Source of the DNA: Patagioenas fasciata
Taxonomy: Eukaryota; Chordata; Aves; Columbiformes; Columbidae
Length of the DNA stretch: 64,000 bases
Reading direction: 5' to 3'
NCBI RefSeq assembly: GCF_037038585.1
Contig: NC_092526.1
Coordinates: 35,415,501 to 35,479,500, forward strand
Both the position numbers and the translations under genes were made by a program. The notes under the pieces were generated by a model. It ran no database searches, was not told where the DNA came from, and saw only the letters and a list, made by a program, of their open reading frames with translations. This document shows positions 35,960 to 46,800 of this stretch, piece after piece (the first letter of the stretch is position 1; the number at the start of each line of letters is the position of its first letter).

Positions 35960-38900
35960 TTTCCTCCCAAATGCATGTTCCTGTAACTTTTTATACGTGA
36001 ATAATTCCACTGATTTTTTTTTAGTTAGCTGCAGGTGTCTGTACTGTTTTCCTAATGACCTCTTGAGTGTACTGCATGTTAGAGTTCAGCTTTATTTATT
36101 CCTAAATCTGCGAAGTGTATTAGTGTAGACGCAACTATCTGACACTGCACTGAGCACAGAAGGCTTTAGTCCCCTGCAAGGCTGTTCTCTCCAGACTTTG
36201 ATAATGTGCGAGCACATTTTCTCCTCCTGTGTTGTTTGGGTTGTATATGAAGTGCTAGTGTCCTTTTATTTTCCTTCTTTGATTGGCAAATCTGTGGGTT
36301 GGTTTTTGTTTTGTTTTCTTCTTGGTTTCTTTTCCTGGTACCTGGACCTTGAAAAACCTACCAGAGAGATCATCACCAAGTAATGTGAGTATTGAGTGTG
36401 CTACATACAGACAGTGTAAAGGGCGGGATGCTTTGCTGCATGGGAGTTTGGTGGTGCTGGAGTGGAACTAGGGGACTTGTGAAGGAACAGAAAAAATATT
36501 CTGATCTGTTCTTAACAACACACGACACTATGCTCTTTGTTTTTGAATTGTCACTTTGATTTTTTATTTTTTTGATTTCAATATGTGAACTTAAATGGTG
36601 AAGCCATATTCTGGGTAGGGTCCAGAGAGGCAGGACTGCTGCAGTGACCCTGCATTGCTTCTCACCCAGAACTGGAGCATTCCCACTGCGTCCTGGGTCT
36701 CATCACACAAAGGAAAAAGGGTTCAGGATGTCTGCCACCCCAGAGCCCAAGCCTGCATGGTCAATATGGAACTCTGGAGCAGTTTGAGTGCCCCCTCCCT
36801 CCTCTCTTTACACAGCTGCATGAACAAATCCAGGTTGGATCCCTGAGATCCCTGAGCCTCTGATCTCTCAGTGCTTCTGTTGCCACCACTGGAAGACACC
36901 CTTTGAAAGCACAGAGAGATTTGTCACCTGTCCCTCAGCTTTTGTCACCCCCTTGGTACCCCTACTGCCCCTGTTCTGCACCCAGACAAGACCAGCGTGG
37001 TGCTGCTGGAGCATGGGGCTGGCAGGAGAGCAGTGAGAGGAGACCAGCAGCGCGGTGTTTCAGATGTTCTCCAGGCACATGAAGTGACTTCAGCTCTGCC
37101 CTGCGTTAAACAGGATTTAAATAATGACTTTTCCTTTCCCTCAGCTTCTCCATTTTCACGAATTTCAGGCTCTGCCTCCCTGTCCTGTGTGCTCTTCACA
37201 TGGTGACATGACCCATGCATTCATCTGTCCTTGCATTTAGAAGTGACTGGCCCTTGAACTGGGCTAAAAACGTAGGGCTCATGTAAACCAAGAGGCACTG
37301 ATTTGGTTCCTGGGAGAACTTAAGGATGACTTCTTGCACCTTTATGTACCTGTTTACAGATGCTTTCTGCATCAAATATAACTTCAAACAAGAAATCGGC
37401 TAGTGTTAGGGTTTAATAACGTGTCTAACATTTTCTGCAGCTGCAGCTGGCTCTCTGTCTAGGTGTGCTTTGTTCTCCAGTGTGACAGGATGGAGCTAGT
37501 GCCCTGGAGCTGAGGCTTGATATAATTTTAAAGGCAGGTTGAGGATGCAGCAGTGAAAAAAGCAAATAAACAGCTGTGCCTCACGAAGGGGAAAGGAATC
37601 TCTCTGAAAATGAATAGAGAAGAGCATCTGTGTGTGCGTCTGCCTGCGTCTCTCTTGCACACGACGCCTCGCCTGTGCCTTGGGCTTGCATTTCAGCCTG
37701 TGGGTGGTTCATTAGCAAAGGAAACTTTGCGAGCGCGGTGGTTTGGGGTTTAGAACCCTTACATTGTCAGGCCCTTCTGGTGCTAATGGAGCCTGACAGT
37801 TCTGGGAAGCAGGGCTTGTATTTCACAACATGCCTGACATTCCTCTCTCATGCAGGTTGGAGGTGGCTGCCAGCCCCCCTGGCTTAGGGCTGGGGAACAT
37901 TTCTCAGTTGACAAGGTAGAGTTGCTGACACGATCCCGAAATGCAGGAGGACTTGGGTCTGGGAGTAGAGAAGGCTGGAAGGGGACGGTGGGATGAGTTC
38001 AGAGATCTCCATCTAGGGACATCAGTGAGCACCTTGGCTGGTGGAGACAGTTCCCTAGGGTGGGGATGGAGGAGACAGTGCTGTGTTCAACAGTGCAGAG
38101 AAAAGGAAACCTGAAGGGTTAAAATGTGTGAAATGGCACTCAGGCAGAGTTTAGTTACCAGAAGGTCTAGCTGTGCTTGTGGGGGACCCACTCTCACCTG
38201 GGACCTCAACCCTCAGTTCTGGAGACACCTGTGCTAGGTGTCCTGAGTCCAAATGTGCTGGTCCTGATGGGACATGGTCCTGCTTGAAGGCATGTATTAT
38301 AGATGTGGAATTGACAGTTTTGCAAAGGAGCAGCTCTTGCCAGAGCTGACACTGGAGTGTTTGTGTTTCAGCCTCAGAGGTAAAGGCTGTGTGGTTTGTC
38401 TGTTCTTGAACTTTGGCTCCAGGCTGCCTGCTGACCTGCGAAGCCAGTTCTACCACTGTTCACATCTCATTGTCCTCACCAGCCTGAGCAAAAGGAACAC
38501 CAGTGTCACTACTTCTGCCTTGGAATTTGAAATTCCTGATCACTTCTGTGCAACCCAGGACATACCAGCTCAAATGCAGCCGTGATGGACGTGTCCCCAA
38601 GTCAGATCTGGATTTCTCCACTCTGTTGAGCTGGTGCCTGATGGTGCTGTAGCTCCCCCTGATCTGGCTCAGCAATGCTGGGTTGCCCTGCTGCTGGGGA
38701 TCTGAATAGCAGATGGAAACTCCTCCTGCTGTCAAAGCCAGGAGGACTGAGAGAGGGACACGTTGCTTCCTTCGTGGCCCACTCTTGCCTTCAGCCAACT
38801 CCTTGCTGCAACTTGCTGTATTGGATTTCTTCCTTCGTGAAGCCAAAATAACTCAGAGGCCTCAGAAACAATCTCTTGCCTATTGAGTTACTTCCCATGA

Positions 38901-41590
38901 GCACATCTTGGAACGCAAAGGGGAAAATGCCAATTACTTTTAAATGCTTTAGAATTGCAAAGCTCTAGCTATATTTCTACGTCGGTAGAGAAAAGCCTGG
39001 CATTTGCAAGCCAGACAGCCCCAGCATGATTTAAGGGATGCAGCCCATTGAAAGCTAATTGAAACTGGGCTCCCAAATAGCTTTGCTTTAAAAATTAGAA
39101 AGCCTCAGTGTTTTTTTTACTTTTTTATTTTTTTTTCCCAAAGCAGCTTGGCAATGACCACCGCCTGGTGTTGCTGCTGTGGTTGCAGAAGAGGGCAGGA
39201 CCATGGTTGTGTAGAGCCCAGTAACTACAGGGCTACTGTGTTGTTTCAAGGGCTTTTGGGAATGCACCCTTCTGCCCCAGAAGAGCCCAAGGGGATGGAC
39301 TAGCTCTGGGACCTTGCATGTCTTAGACGGTTGGACCGTGTCTCAGCTGGATTTACACTCTCATCTCCTCTTCTTGGAGTCTGAATGCACGTGTGGAGGT
39401 GAGTCAGTCGAGTATATGTGATGGACTTGGGAGCTGCCAACCCTGAAATGGTCTTCAGCTCTCGGGAGAGCCCCAGGCGTGTCCCACAATGCCGCAGATA
39501 GCGACACTGAGCCGTGCCTCTCCCAAAGTGCTTCCTGACATGTTTTGTGAAAAAATACTAAGAAATAACATTTCCGTTTTCCAGTGCGAAATTTAATTAG
39601 AAAGAATTACAAGATATGGTTTATAGTTTAATTTAATGTGATGAAAAAAGGATTAATTCCCTCCCCCTCCTCCCCAAATCCCAACCTAGGACGATGGCAG
39701 CCTGACCTCCAATTGCGTCCAACAGCCACAGAAGGAAAACACTTACCAAGAAGAAAAGGGAGAGAAATTCCACCCCAGATTTACGACTTGCGAAGCAGAG
39801 GTCACACAGATTAGCCTTATTTTGTGTTGCGCTGGGTCACACAGACTTGACTTTGTTGTGTGCCTGGGAATGGGCTGAAAACTGATTTTTTGACTGCTTT
39901 TGCAGATCACTTGTGTGCTCAGGTGCTACCTTGGGCCACTGAGACCCTTGGTTGCGTGAACGTGGTGAAGTGTGTGTTCAGACTGTTGTAGAGTAAGTTT
40001 AATCAAACTAACTTTTAAATTGTTTTCTATTCTTCTAGCTATATTCTTTTGTTTTAATAACCTGTTTTAGCATGAGTAGCCCAACTTAGCATGAGTGGCG
40101 AGGCTCACTGCAATTCCAGGCTGCATATTGTGAACTTATCTTAACCTCATTCTTTGGGTATGGGGGGTGTTGAAGACCAGTAACAGCAGATAGAGAGGAA
40201 ACTCTGTCAGCGAAGGCTGCAAACCATCTAGATAAGAACAGTAAAACAGCTGCCTGGAGGACAGAAAGAAGAGAATTCAATAGGAAACAAAGAAGCTCCA
40301 GAATAACCATTGGACCCAAAGGCGTGTGAAGGACAGATGAAGAGCAGGCGCGCAGATTGTGAGGGTTTAAAAGCCATCTTTGGCTTTACAGGGACAGCAG
40401 CACCTGAACACCTATGGTGACAACTTCTCCTTGAGGCCAGGGAGAAAACAGACATGTTCTGCAAATGACTCTCCTTCTCCAAGGAAAGTGGGTGTCTTTT
40501 TTCAGCTTTTGAAGAAGTGGAAATTTAAAGAAAAGTGTTGGTAGATTTTTTTTTCCTTTTTCTCTTTTCTTTTCACCCTGTTCTCTCCTTCCTCCCAAGA
40601 GGATGTTATAGAGGCAATGACCAAATCAAGTCTACTTCGAGGGGTCTGTGTGCCCATCTTTACTGCAAGGTCTGCATAAATCATAGCATAATAACACAGA
40701 GAGGGAAATCTGTGCAGGAGAAACTACTTAAATACCTGAAATAATGGATACAATCCAAAACCTGAGACAAACAGAAGGAATTTCACTTTCCTGAGAAGAA
40801 CAGCAGATATAGGGTACACCAGGACCTGTCGTCTTGCTGTTGCCTGCTGAACCACATTTAGGGAGGTCTCGTGCTGTGGAAGGGAAGGGCCCTTGCTTTC
40901 CATCCGGTGTAACTGCTTTTCTTTGAAAGACTAATTATGGACATAAATTCCTCCCTCCTCAGAAGGCCAGAAGAGCCCGTTCCAGATGACCGGGATATAA
41001 ACCAAAAGAACTTCTCTTGATTTAATGGTAAAGGCACATTTTAACAGAGCTCTTTTTGTTTCAGGAGATGGACCCGGTCTAGAAGGAAATGGATGGGAAG
41101 TGGTACAGGCGAGCAGCGTGCAGGAGCTGCACAGTGTCTCTCAATTCCTGGGCTGGCAGCCGAGCCACAGGGACGGTTTTCTGGCTAACAGCTTGAAGTC
41201 AGGTTAGGTTGGTAGCAAGAAGTGCTAAATTTCTTCTGTGCTTTCAGGTTTCTCTGCTTTTTGGAACAGCATCTGCTGATGCTGGAGACCAAGTGTCGGC
41301 TGTGCTTGGGAGGAGCTGGGGATACACAGCGTCTTGCAGAGCTGTCTGGGAAGGAGAAGCTGTTTGGATAAGAAGCAGTAGCTCCAAGCAGGAGATTCCA
41401 AGCTGGTCTGGCTTTAACCCCGAGAGAGAGAAAGGAAGTCATTCCATCCAATTCAAATAATCTCGGCGGTACTTCCAGTGCACGTTACAGAGCTGGAAAC
41501 TGGAGTCAACCTGAGGTAGGTCCTGGGTCAGCATCAGTGCATGGAGCATAGGAACACACAGGGAACAACCAGAAGTGACAGAGATGGATG
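35960..41590. other. Intergenic stretch downstream of TRAF3IP1
   Basis: I see no exon, family motif or clear transposon here. Composition becomes more GC-rich after about 36.6 kb. There is a T-rich tract at about 39110-39138. Open frames of 60-130 codons on both strands overlap one another and do not resemble known proteins. Confidence 0.6.
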
Positions 41591-41599
41591 AGCAGACAT

Positions 41600-41673
41600 T
41601 TTGTTTTCTTTTTCTTACAAATATATAAGGAGCAAAGGGGGAAGAGCTTAGTAAACAAACTAGGTTTTGAATC
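41600..41673 (+). repeat. Duplicated segment, copy 2 block B' (displaced to the left)
   Basis: Matches 32651-32724 with about eight differences in 74 bp. It is followed without a gap by block A' (gggacagcgtgg at 41674). In copy 1 the order is A then B; here it is B' then A', so the copy is circularly permuted. Confidence 0.93.
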
Positions 41674-42618
41674 GGGACAGCGTGGTAGATTTGGTGTCCC
41701 AGCACGAGAGGACACTGCCGCCTCTGTGTTTATCCAACCGCTGGGAACTCTGCTTAGGAATTGGTTGAGCCTGCGGTTGGGGTGGTAGGGAATGAGCTTT
41801 CTAGTTTTCCAGCATACATTGAATGTCCAAAATGACTCTTAAATAAATTTTACTTAAAATTTCATGTGTCTTAAAGAAAAAACTCTGTTTGGGAATTTAA
41901 CCTGTAGTGCTTTTGGAAAGAAAGAAAAAATTAGGTTGTTTTTCTTGAAGGGGGAGAGAAAGCAGTGGATATTTCTTGAATGGTGATTGTTGTTTTCAGG
42001 GAGGTCTTTCCTGGAATAAGGTTATTACAGTGTGTTAGCAACGTGGCATCATTTTGCTCTTTTTATGGCATCCTTTTGCTCTTCGTGACTTCGCCACTGT
42101 ACCAAACACTTTCCCCATATTTAAGTTGCAGTAAGCCAGGAGGCTTCAGGAGATTGACCACAGAGACTCTGCTGGCTGCACATGAGGGAAGTGCACACCA
42201 GACCGAATTATTTTTGAGCAGTGGAGTTTATTGAGGCCACATCTGCAGCCTGCATGATTTTACAACCGCTGTTAACAGAAGTACAAGGCACAGAATAACC
42301 GCCATCTATTTGAGCCGTGCAGCGTGAAGTGCTATTATTAGGAGCTGGCGATCCCGATGCAGACACTGGAGGGGGAGAAGCATCCTGAAGGGACCAATTT
42401 GGAGAACCAGGAGGAGCCCGTGCCCTTCAGCATCTGCCGTAGCCCCCGAGTAGCAGCAAAACACCGTGGCAAGCAGGTCCAATGAACATTTATGGTGCGG
42501 TAGCCTGTAACATGAGTGGGGATGCTTCTGCTTCTCCAAATGACTGCCTTTCAGGTTTCAGAATCCTCTTTCTCCAGAGTTTAACATGACTTGTTTTTCA
42601 GTGTCGTTTTGCAGGGAG

Positions 42619-42660
42619 AGGATGGATGGATGGATGGATGAATGCATGGATGGACGGATG
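42619..42660. repeat. (GGAT)n microsatellite, copy 2
   Basis: Same position within the duplicate as 31592-31636, but shorter and with different interruptions (gaatgcatgg, ggacgg). Confidence 0.92.
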
Positions 42661-42906
42661 TGTGATTTACACAGCAAACGTGTTGGCAGCCAGTGGTAGC
42701 AGCAGATTGATAGCTACAAGTGTTGTTGAGTATTACATGTCTGTTAAGGGCTTCTGTTCAGTGATGAAGCCACAGAAATTTCCCTTTAAAAATAATAATA
42801 CGTAGAATTGAAACTGAATGAGAAGGATGTTCCCTCTCCCTACACCCACTGCTTTGGGAAAGATCATTTCAAAAATGAGAACATGAGTGAGATCATTTAT
42901 GGGATC

Positions 42907-43140
42907 TCAGAATCACAGAATGTTGGGGACTGGAAGGGACCTCAAAAGCTCATCCAGTGCAATCCCCCCGCCAGAGCAGGAACACCCAGCTGAGGTTCCA
43001 CAGGAAGGTGTCCAGGCGGGTTTGAATGTCTGCAGAGAAGGAGACTCCACAACCCCTCTGGGCAGCCTGGGCCAGGCTCTGCCACCCTCACTGAGAAGTT
43101 TCTTCTCAAATTTAAGTGGAACCTCTTGTGTTCCAATTTA
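42907..43140 (-). mobile_element. CR1 LINE 3' end, present only in duplicate copy 2
   Basis: tcagaatcacagaatgttgg, gactggaagggacctcaaaa, gctcatccagtgcaatcccc, a ggtgtccaggcgggtttgaa segment, ggagactccacaacccctct and gtggaacctcttgtgttcca follow the reverse-complement CR1 3' end in order. Copy 1 at the same place has only a short sequence (gggatccaatactaatttta). The ccaat there may be the last remnant of the CR1, so deletion from copy 1 is as likely as insertion into copy 2. Confidence 0.93.
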
Positions 43141-43429
43141 AACTTTTTTACTTTTGTGCACTTGTGTTCTGAAGAGCAATTTAATTTTGCTGATGCTGTT
43201 GCAGAGCTTTGTAGCAGCCCCAGTAGCAGTGTTGGTCTGGACGTGGCAGCTTTCTGCTCATCTCTTGCTAGACTGTTGCTTCACTTCTTCTCTTTCCTGC
43301 AGACTGTCATAAACATTTATCCAGATCCTTCACCATTAGCAGCCTCTAAAACTTCCTTCATTAAGTACCTCATGTGCAACAAACATTTTTCCAAGTTTTG
43401 ATGCTTTACCTCTTCATCCTTTCTATCAG

Positions 43430-43653
43430 GAGAAGCCTTTTGTGTCAGAAGCAGCTCAGAAGAGAGAGAGAGACTTGGTAGCCAAAGAAATTGAGAAGTT
43501 TCAGGTGTCTATTCAGACTCTGTGCCGGAATGCGCTGACGCTTGGCAGGATCATGGATTACATGCAGGAAGACATGGATGCCATGAAGAACGAGCTGCAG
43601 ATGTGGCGGCAGGAGAACAGGCAGCATGCAGAAGCTCTGCAGAAAGAGCAAAG
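43430..43653 (+). pseudogene. Second copy of TRAF3IP1 exon k beyond the terminal exon
   Basis: A 224-nt exon that reads the same as 32178-32401 at every base I compared, with intact acceptor (ctttctatcag) and donor (aag|gtgagt). It would encode the same 74 coiled-coil residues ending KEQ. It sits about 8.2 kb downstream of the TRAF3IP1 stop, with no second terminal exon or other IFT54 exon after it in the window, so it is probably not part of the normal mRNA. Splicing it after exon k would break the frame, because 224 is not a multiple of three. A readthrough transcript joining exon j to this copy would be in frame and, without a further exon, would stop at TGA just after KEQR. I label it a partial gene copy; whether it is transcribed is unknown. 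Confidence 0.9.
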
Positions 43654-43832
43654 GTGAGTGTGCTCAGGGACAGTTTGCTTTATCTCTCAAGACAAGTTTC
43701 TGGCTTTGGGAGAGGAAAGAGTTTTGCTTCCGTTTTCCAAGCAAATTTGTCAGAATTTTTTGTTTGTTTTAGCATTTTTTTTTCCTGTCTGTATTTTTTG
43801 TTTGAAGTGTTAAAGTATTAAGAGCTTTTCAG

Positions 43833-46800
43833 AAAGAGGATGCCCAGCCATTGCCTTGGCCAGCACTTCACCCAAAGTCTGAGGATGTGGAGAACAAAGA
43901 ATGAATCCTCCAACATCCTGAAGAGTCTTGTGAGTCTGGTGACTGGTCATCAGAAAAATGGGGTTAAAGCCAAGTATGTTTGAAACAACAGACCTTGTCA
44001 ACACAGCACTCATAGTTAAATCTGTGTATAGAAATGTACATATATTGCAGCATGGGGAGAAATGTGAAAGTAAACAGACTGGCAGGAAATAGCAAATAAA
44101 AAAATACCTTGATGAACTTATTTCTCCTGGCCTTCATTTGCACAGGAGAAATAATCTGTAAATTTCAGAAATCAAAACAAAATGCTTGTCCAAGTGTTTC
44201 AACATATACGTTGACCTGAAAATAATTAATACAATAGGGGGTTTTGTCTTTTCATCAACACTGGTGGAAATAGCTGAAGACTGTGCTACCGCACTGGGTG
44301 CATGTGTCTGTAAAGTCCCAGCAGGTACTGGGAAATGGTGGCTCAGAGTTTAGAAAAATCATAAAGCCAGGCCTGTCTCACTCCAGCTTTTACTGGAGCA
44401 AAGTGAGACCTCATTTCTTCTTGCACTGGTTTTATAGCCGTGTTGGTTCATGATCACCCATGACCCCATCATTACAGATTCACTGTCTAGTGCAATGTGT
44501 AAATCTGCACTGCTAAAGCTCTTTGGGTTTATTGTAACTGCAGACTCACACCCTGGCTGTTTCTGTGTTGTCTCTGTAGAGATTTGGGAGGAGGAGAGAC
44601 AGATAAGAGAGGAAGAAAATGTTCCCTTTCACATATCAGTTCATCTGGAATTCTTTTGCAGCTGATGTGGAGCTCAAGATGACTCTTGCTATGTTATATT
44701 TAGCTGTAAACCCCAACTGTGCTTGGATTTTCCTCTGCATTTCTTGCAGGAGGGATTTTCTTCCCATCCTCCGTTTTGCATCCTTTCCAGATTTGACTCT
44801 GTTGTGCTCACTTCCTGCAAGCCAGTCTCTTCACTGATAATTACGCTTGGAGGTGGGAGGAGAAGACAACTGCAAGGAGGGAAAGATGTTATTTAGGTTG
44901 GACAAAGCTGCGTAGCCCTTCTCAGGATGTCCAGATTGATGTAGCAGGCAGGTTTGTTTGCTCTAGACACACTGAGAGTTGTATTAATGCTTCTTGTTGC
45001 TCCTGGCAGGGCGGGAGCTGAATAAAAGTACCTCTCTGTCCCACCAGTTTGAGTCTTCAGCAAACAGCCATGGGCCCAAACAGAAAAGTCCTGACAGGAG
45101 AGCAAAGGGATACCTGTTTTGGAGGATGCACGAAGAGACCTTGATTTAAAGTGATCCTGAGCAGCCTTGATGCAAGGAAGCTGCTGAACAGAGAAAGCCA
45201 GAGGAGATTTTCCAGTCGTGACAGGTTTTCAGTGTGATGAAGCTGTGGCTGCCGCCATGCATGGATTGAGTGGGACAAGGCAGAGGAGAGCAAGAAATGC
45301 CCCCTCAGTGTCCTCATCATCCCTGATGGGGTCCTGGTGGCTGTAGAGGCAGCTCAGCTGAGGAGCACCTTGTGCCAGAGACCAGCTTTGGAGCCAGGAG
45401 GAATTCATGGGCCACCCAACGTCGGCGGTTCATAGGTAGCCCTGTGCTGATCAGGTAGCCTGGGAGGAAGGAAAGGTGTTCTCCTCCAGTTTTAGTGCTC
45501 CCTGGCTCTCAGCTTTCATTCCCGTCTACAGAAGCGTCAAGAAAGGGCTGGTTTTATGTTTAACTCCCTTAGACGGAGGGCTGTAAACTCAGAGCCCACG
45601 TTAATAGGATACTTGTCTTCTGGAGCCAAAATGGAGGGTGAGAGACCAGGGTCTCTCACAGCTAAATACTGTTCTACTGTGCTGCGTTTTATATCTGCTG
45701 GTAGGAGCGACCAAAAGCTGTGTGGGAATGTGCGTTCAATGTGTTATTTCGTTAAAATGTCACTTTCTCAAGTATCATGTGCTGTATTTGCACGGGGCTT
45801 GCGGGCTCTCAGAATGTGACTGCGGAGAGCAACTGGAGCACAGGACCACCCGAAGGCATCCAGCTGCTTCCAGTGGAGGGGGGACAGCCCGCAGGGGAAG
45901 GCACGTGTGAGCTTCCACCACTGGCCTTGGTGTCCATGTCTGCTGTTGTCTGGGCCTTGTGAGAAAGATGCTGCATGATGCAGGGGAGAAGATGTCTCCT
46001 CCATGGGAGAAAAGTGCTTGGAGAGGGAAGGAGTCCCTCCAGAAGACCAGGTTCATGTAGATGGGATGGGTTGATGGCCATGTAGGGCTGAGTCCCAGTC
46101 ACCTGCTGGTGCTTGTGCAGAAAAGGAGTTGGGGAGGTGGGAAGTTCTGTTGCACTGTTAAAGGCAACAACACTTGGGGGTTATTAAGTGCAGATCTCTG
46201 TGCCCGATTAAGGCTGAAATTTGCTGAGAATGGAGGAGGGGGTTTGTGTCAGGTGTCTAATGCCCGTTGGGCTTCACTTCCAGCTCACTTCCAGGTCCTG
46301 CCCAGAAAATTTGTCCTTAATTATTTTGTGCAAGGGCAAAGTGCCCTTTCTCATGTCAAATATGTAATTTGCTTTCCCACCACACTTTTGTCTTTCCTAC
46401 TGTGGACCCCCACACATTTGTATACTCACAGCACTTGCTTTGATTGTCTCATGGAGCTTGGCTCTCTTTTGACACCCATGCACTCATTGTCAATGCTGTA
46501 GGCACACTTGACTGGAAAGCTACAAGGTCAAGTAGGTCAACCGCCGATGCATCCGCTTGGTGATGGTCCTGTTGGTTGCTCTGAAATCCCTGAGTGATAA
46601 AGAACATTAGAGGACTGTGAGGCAGTTGCTTAAGAAATTGCCTTCTCTAGAGCTTTGGAAGATAGAGCATCCCAAGAGTATTCCTAGGTTCAAAAGCAGG
46701 GATCAATCAACATTGACATGGACATTTTTATCTGTTTTGCTCTGAATCTTCTGGAGGTGGTTGTCTTAGAGGTCTTGAAGCGTTTCTTTTGCTGTAACAG

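Larger units (their letters stand above)
41674..43832 (+). repeat. Duplicated segment, copy 2 block A' (contains second exon k)
   Basis: Counterpart of 30551-32582 in the same orientation, offset by 11,123 bp at the left end and 11,252 bp at the exon. The offset change is explained by a CR1 stretch present only here (42907-43140) and about 105 bp present only in copy 1. The edges (41690-41970 and 43740-43832) are about 85-90% identical to copy 1, whereas 41980-42575 and about 43165-43735 are about 99% identical. Confidence 0.97.

Noticed and set aside
41600-43832. Duplication as a simple assembly artefact (uncollapsed haplotypes)
   Set aside because: Not fully excluded, but 10-15% divergence at the edges, a copy-specific CR1 stretch and the permuted order are not expected from two haplotypes of one locus.
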